Assembly (NCBI GenBank): GCA_019422525.1
Contig: JAHZDE010000033.1
Location: 1-6,958 of the forward strand
DNA length: 6,958 bases
From: Clostridiales bacterium
GTDB lineage: Bacteria; Bacillota; Clostridia; Oscillospirales; Acutalibacteraceae
Direction: 5' to 3'
Of this stretch, positions 5,332 through 6,958 are shown piece after piece (the first letter of the stretch is position 1; every line of letters begins with the position of its first letter). A program made the position numbers and the translations under genes. The notes below the pieces were generated by a model that was given only the letters and a program-made list of their open reading frames with translations, searched no databases and was not told where the DNA came from.

Positions 5332-6726
5332 ATGGCATCTATAATCAAGCGAAAGAAAAACTATTCCGTTGTTTACAACTATGTGGACGAAAACGGAGAA
5401 ACCAAACAGAAGTGGGAAACCTGGCATACCCACAAAGAGGCCTTGAAGCGCAAGGCAGAAATCGAAAATCAGCAGCACACGGGAACTTTCCTCCCTCCAA
5501 GCAATCAGACGATCACCGAGTTCCTTTATGACTTCGTATCTCTTTACGGAGAAAAGAAATGGGGCGTGTCTATGTATGACAGCCAAACGGCGCTGATTGC
5601 GAACTATATCAATCCGATCATCGGTGATATGGAGGTACAGGCGGTTACTCCCCGTGCGGTTGACGGTTATATCCAGACCTTGCAGAAAACCAAGTCGGTG
5701 TCTACCAAGACCCGAAAGGCTGTTACCACCTATGTCAGCGACAAGACCATTGAAAAGATCATCAAGCTCCTGCGGTGTGCGTTTAAGCAGGCGGTACGAT
5801 GGGAAATCATTGCAAGAAATCCCTTTGACAATGTGATTCTCCCTAAAACGGAGTATGCGAAACGGGATATCTGGACGGCGGATATGATCCGTCTTGCCCT
5901 GGACAAATGCACGGACAGCAAGCTCTATGTGGCAATGAACCTTTCCTTTGCCTGCTCTCTGCGTATGGGTGAAATCCTGGGGCTGACCTGGGAGAACGTC
6001 CATATTTCCGATGAAGATATTGCGGCGGATAATGCCTATGTCTACATCGACAAGGAGCTGACACGGGCTTCCAAACGGGCGATTGAAACGCTGGGTGAGA
6101 AGGATATCTATTACATCTTCACTCCGCTCATGCCGAACACCAGCACAAGAATTGTTCTGAAAAAGCCGAAAACCGATTCCAGTATCCGTAAGGTGTGGCT
6201 GCCGAAAACGCTTGCCTATATTCTGCGAGAATGGAAAAAGTCCCAGGACGAGCTGAAAGGCTTCCTGGGTGACGAGTATCAGGACTTCGATCTGGTTGTA
6301 GCACTTCCCAATGGCCGCCCCTGCGAGGATCGGATCATCCTCAAAGAGTTTGCAAAGCTCCGTGAGGACGCAGGGCTGCCGAAGGTGGTCTTTCATTCTC
6401 TCCGTCATTCCAGTACCACCTACAAGCTGAAACTGAACCACGGCGATCTGAAAGCCACCCAGGGCGATACAGGCCATGCCGAGATCGACATGATAACCAG
6501 TATCTATGCTCACATTCTGGACGAGGATAGAAAGGTCAATGCTCAGAAATTTGAGACAGCCTTCTATGCCAAGCCTGATCTCCGCAATGTCCGTCCGCCG
6601 GAAGAACCGGCAAAATCGGAGCCTGCGACCCTGGACCTTGAAAGCCTTGTGGAGCAGCTTCAAAAGTCACCGGAGTTGGCAAGTGCGCTCGCAGCCCTGA
6701 TAGCAGCGCAAGCCCCGGCAAAGTGA
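5332..6726 (+). CDS. int: tyrosine recombinase / site-specific integrase of the element
   Basis: This 464-residue integrase inserts and excises the element at an attachment site, here probably in the tRNA gene downstream. The N-terminal part (about 1-55; MASIIKRKKNYSVVYNYVDE) is an AP2-like arm-DNA-binding domain, the core-binding helical domain spans about 57-175, and the catalytic domain about 180-405. All catalytic residues are visible: Arg211 (SLRMGE), Lys280 (KPKTDSS), His355 and Arg358 (FHSLRHS), His382 (TGHAE) and nucleophile Tyr392 (SIYAHI). It is longer than Tn916 Int (about 405 residues), partly through a tail from about residue 420, proline-rich then helical (ESLVEQLQ...ALAALIAAQ). 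The ATG at 5332 is preferred: AAAGGAAG lies before it and MASI is a usual start for the family. An in-frame GTG at 5308, overlapping the xis stop, would add 8 residues. Confidence 0.95.
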   Translation: MASIIKRKKNYSVVYNYVDENGETKQKWETWHTHKEALKRKAEIENQQHTGTFLPPSNQTITEFLYDFVSLYGEKKWGVSMYDSQTALIANYINPIIGDMEVQAVTPRAVDGYIQTLQKTKSVSTKTRKAVTTYVSDKTIEKIIKLLRCAFKQAVRWEIIARNPFDNVILPKTEYAKRDIWTADMIRLALDKCTDSKLYVAMNLSFACSLRMGEILGLTWENVHISDEDIAADNAYVYIDKELTRASKRAIETLGEKDIYYIFTPLMPNTSTRIVLKKPKTDSSIRKVWLPKTLAYILREWKKSQDELKGFLGDEYQDFDLVVALPNGRPCEDRIILKEFAKLREDAGLPKVVFHSLRHSSTTYKLKLNHGDLKATQGDTGHAEIDMITSIYAHILDEDRKVNAQKFETAFYAKPDLRNVRPPEEPAKSEPATLDLESLVEQLQKSPELASALAALIAAQAPAK

Positions 6727-6738
6727 TCCGAAAAATCG

Positions 6739-6801
6739 AATTAGCAAAACGCAGAATTTTCTTAGCAAATTTCTGAAAAGCGTTCGAGTCCAATTAGCAA
6801 A
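6739..6801 (+). repeat. three TTAGCAAA direct repeats, candidate integrase arm sites
   Basis: TTAGCAAA occurs at 6741-6748, 6762-6769 and 6794-6801, all in one orientation. The first and third are extended to AATTAGCAAA. The start-to-start distances of 21 and 32 bases are close to two and three turns of DNA, so the copies face the same side of the helix. Int proteins of the Tn916/lambda type bind short direct repeats beside the crossover through their N-terminal domain. A related CAATTAGCA lies at 4999-5007 before xis. Confidence 0.55.
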
Positions 6802-6820
6802 TATACATCATGCGGCGTAT

Positions 6821-6858
6821 AAAAATCTCCCGGTAACGGAAGTGAAATTACCGGGAGA
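6821..6858 (-). terminator. 11-bp perfect hairpin, minus-strand terminator-like
   Basis: TCTCCCGGTAA (6826-6836) and TTACCGGGAGA (6848-6858) pair perfectly around an 11-base loop. On the minus strand the stem is followed by five T (A run 6821-6825), so it reads as a terminator for leftward transcripts. On the plus strand it has no T run and could only be a 3' end structure for the integrase transcript, or a recombination-related palindrome. Confidence 0.5.
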
Positions 6859-6867
6859 AGGAGGAAC

Positions 6868-6905
6868 AAAAAAACGCTGCAAACCCCGAAAAAAGGCTTG
6901 CAGCG
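6868..6905 (-). terminator. rho-independent terminator of the tRNA-Arg gene
   Basis: Read on the minus strand, CGCTGCAA (6905-6898) pairs with TTGCAGCG (6882-6875), extended inward by a G-U and two G-C pairs, and is followed by seven T (A run 6868-6874). It starts 8 bases after the CCA end of the tRNA and fits as its terminator. Confidence 0.75.
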
Positions 6906-6913
6906 GTGCTTTC

Positions 6914-6958
6914 TGGCGTCCCAGAGAGGATTTGAACCTCCGACCCCACGCTTAGGAG
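6914..6958 (-). tRNA. tRNA-Arg (anticodon CCU), 3' part, runs off the window
   Basis: The minus strand reads anticodon loop CTCCTAA (anticodon CCT), stem GCGTG, variable loop GGGTC, T-stem GGAGG, T-loop TTCAAAT, T-stem CCTCT, acceptor strand CTGGGAC, discriminator G and encoded CCA (6916-6914). The T-stem pairs fully with one G-U, and the T-loop is canonical. Anticodon CCU with discriminator G fits arginine. The 5' half lies outside the window. Its 3' end faces the integrase, the usual arrangement when a tRNA gene is the integration target. Confidence 0.88.
6914..6958. other. probable attachment site (att) in the tRNA-Arg 3' end
   Basis: A tyrosine integrase gene, arm-type repeats and a tRNA 3' end in this order define the classic end of an integrated element, where the crossover lies in the tRNA's T-arm to CCA region and the element restores the gene's 3' end. 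The exact core cannot be placed without the other end, where a matching copy of this segment is expected. If integration instead lies between tRNA and integrase, the terminator at 6868-6905 would be host DNA. Confidence 0.5.

Noticed and set aside
5176..6663. 495-codon open frame on the minus strand
   Set aside because: It lies wholly opposite xis and the integrase, whose catalytic motifs are all intact. The minus-strand translation shows no domain pattern; it is a shadow of the integrase codon bias.
6780..6791. GTTCGAGTCC-like bases resembling a tRNA T-arm on the plus strand
   Set aside because: No pairing stem or acceptor/CCA surrounds them; a chance match.
1..6958. CRISPR array or insertion sequence
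   Set aside because: No regular repeat-spacer series and no transposase or terminal inverted repeats flanking a gene; the only recombinase is the tyrosine integrase.

Overview
The window looks like the right-hand end of an integrated mobile element, probably an integrative and conjugative element of the broad Tn916/Tn1549 type, in a Gram-positive gut-type Clostridia host. The reasons are strong GGAGG-type ribosome binding sites, low-to-mid GC, a Tn916-like gene order (cargo, small sigma-like gene, small helix-turn-helix gene, excisionase, tyrosine integrase), and the 3' part of a host-type tRNA-Arg gene on the opposite strand just beyond the integrase. No conjugation genes lie in the window, so 'conjugative' is inference from family resemblance.

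Layout. Positions 1-172 hold what may be the last codons of an upstream gene, a small hairpin, and a regulatory region. Positions 173-3267 hold a two-gene ABC exporter cassette: an ATPase of the MacB/BceA-LolD type and an 804-residue FtsX-type permease with 8 predicted membrane segments and two large extracellular domains. A hairpin follows. A second copy of the upstream regulatory region (about 3332-3424) then ends in a TATAAT box. It leads into a 500-base stretch with no convincing gene but with switch-like alternative hairpins, a possible leader peptide and a good terminator at 3746-3785.

Positions 3935-4610 hold two tightly coupled small genes: a sigma-70 region 4 protein and a 78-residue protein of the conjugative-transposon helix-turn-helix family. 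Positions 4611-5104 have no credible gene but are full of hairpins: a candidate structured RNA, then palindromic promoter-like sites before the excisionase. Excisionase (5105-5311) and integrase (5332-6726) are closely coupled. Downstream are three copies of TTAGCAAA spaced near whole helical turns (candidate integrase arm sites), two minus-strand hairpin/terminators, and the tRNA-Arg(CCU) 3' part, the likely integration target.

Inferred working: all protein genes face right. The sigma-like and helix-turn-helix pair probably controls excision and, after circularisation, transcription into the other end of the element. The ABC cassette is cargo, probably exporting or defending against an antimicrobial peptide or lipid-type compound, and is probably switched on by a response regulator acting on the duplicated operator. 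The substrate cannot be read from the sequence.
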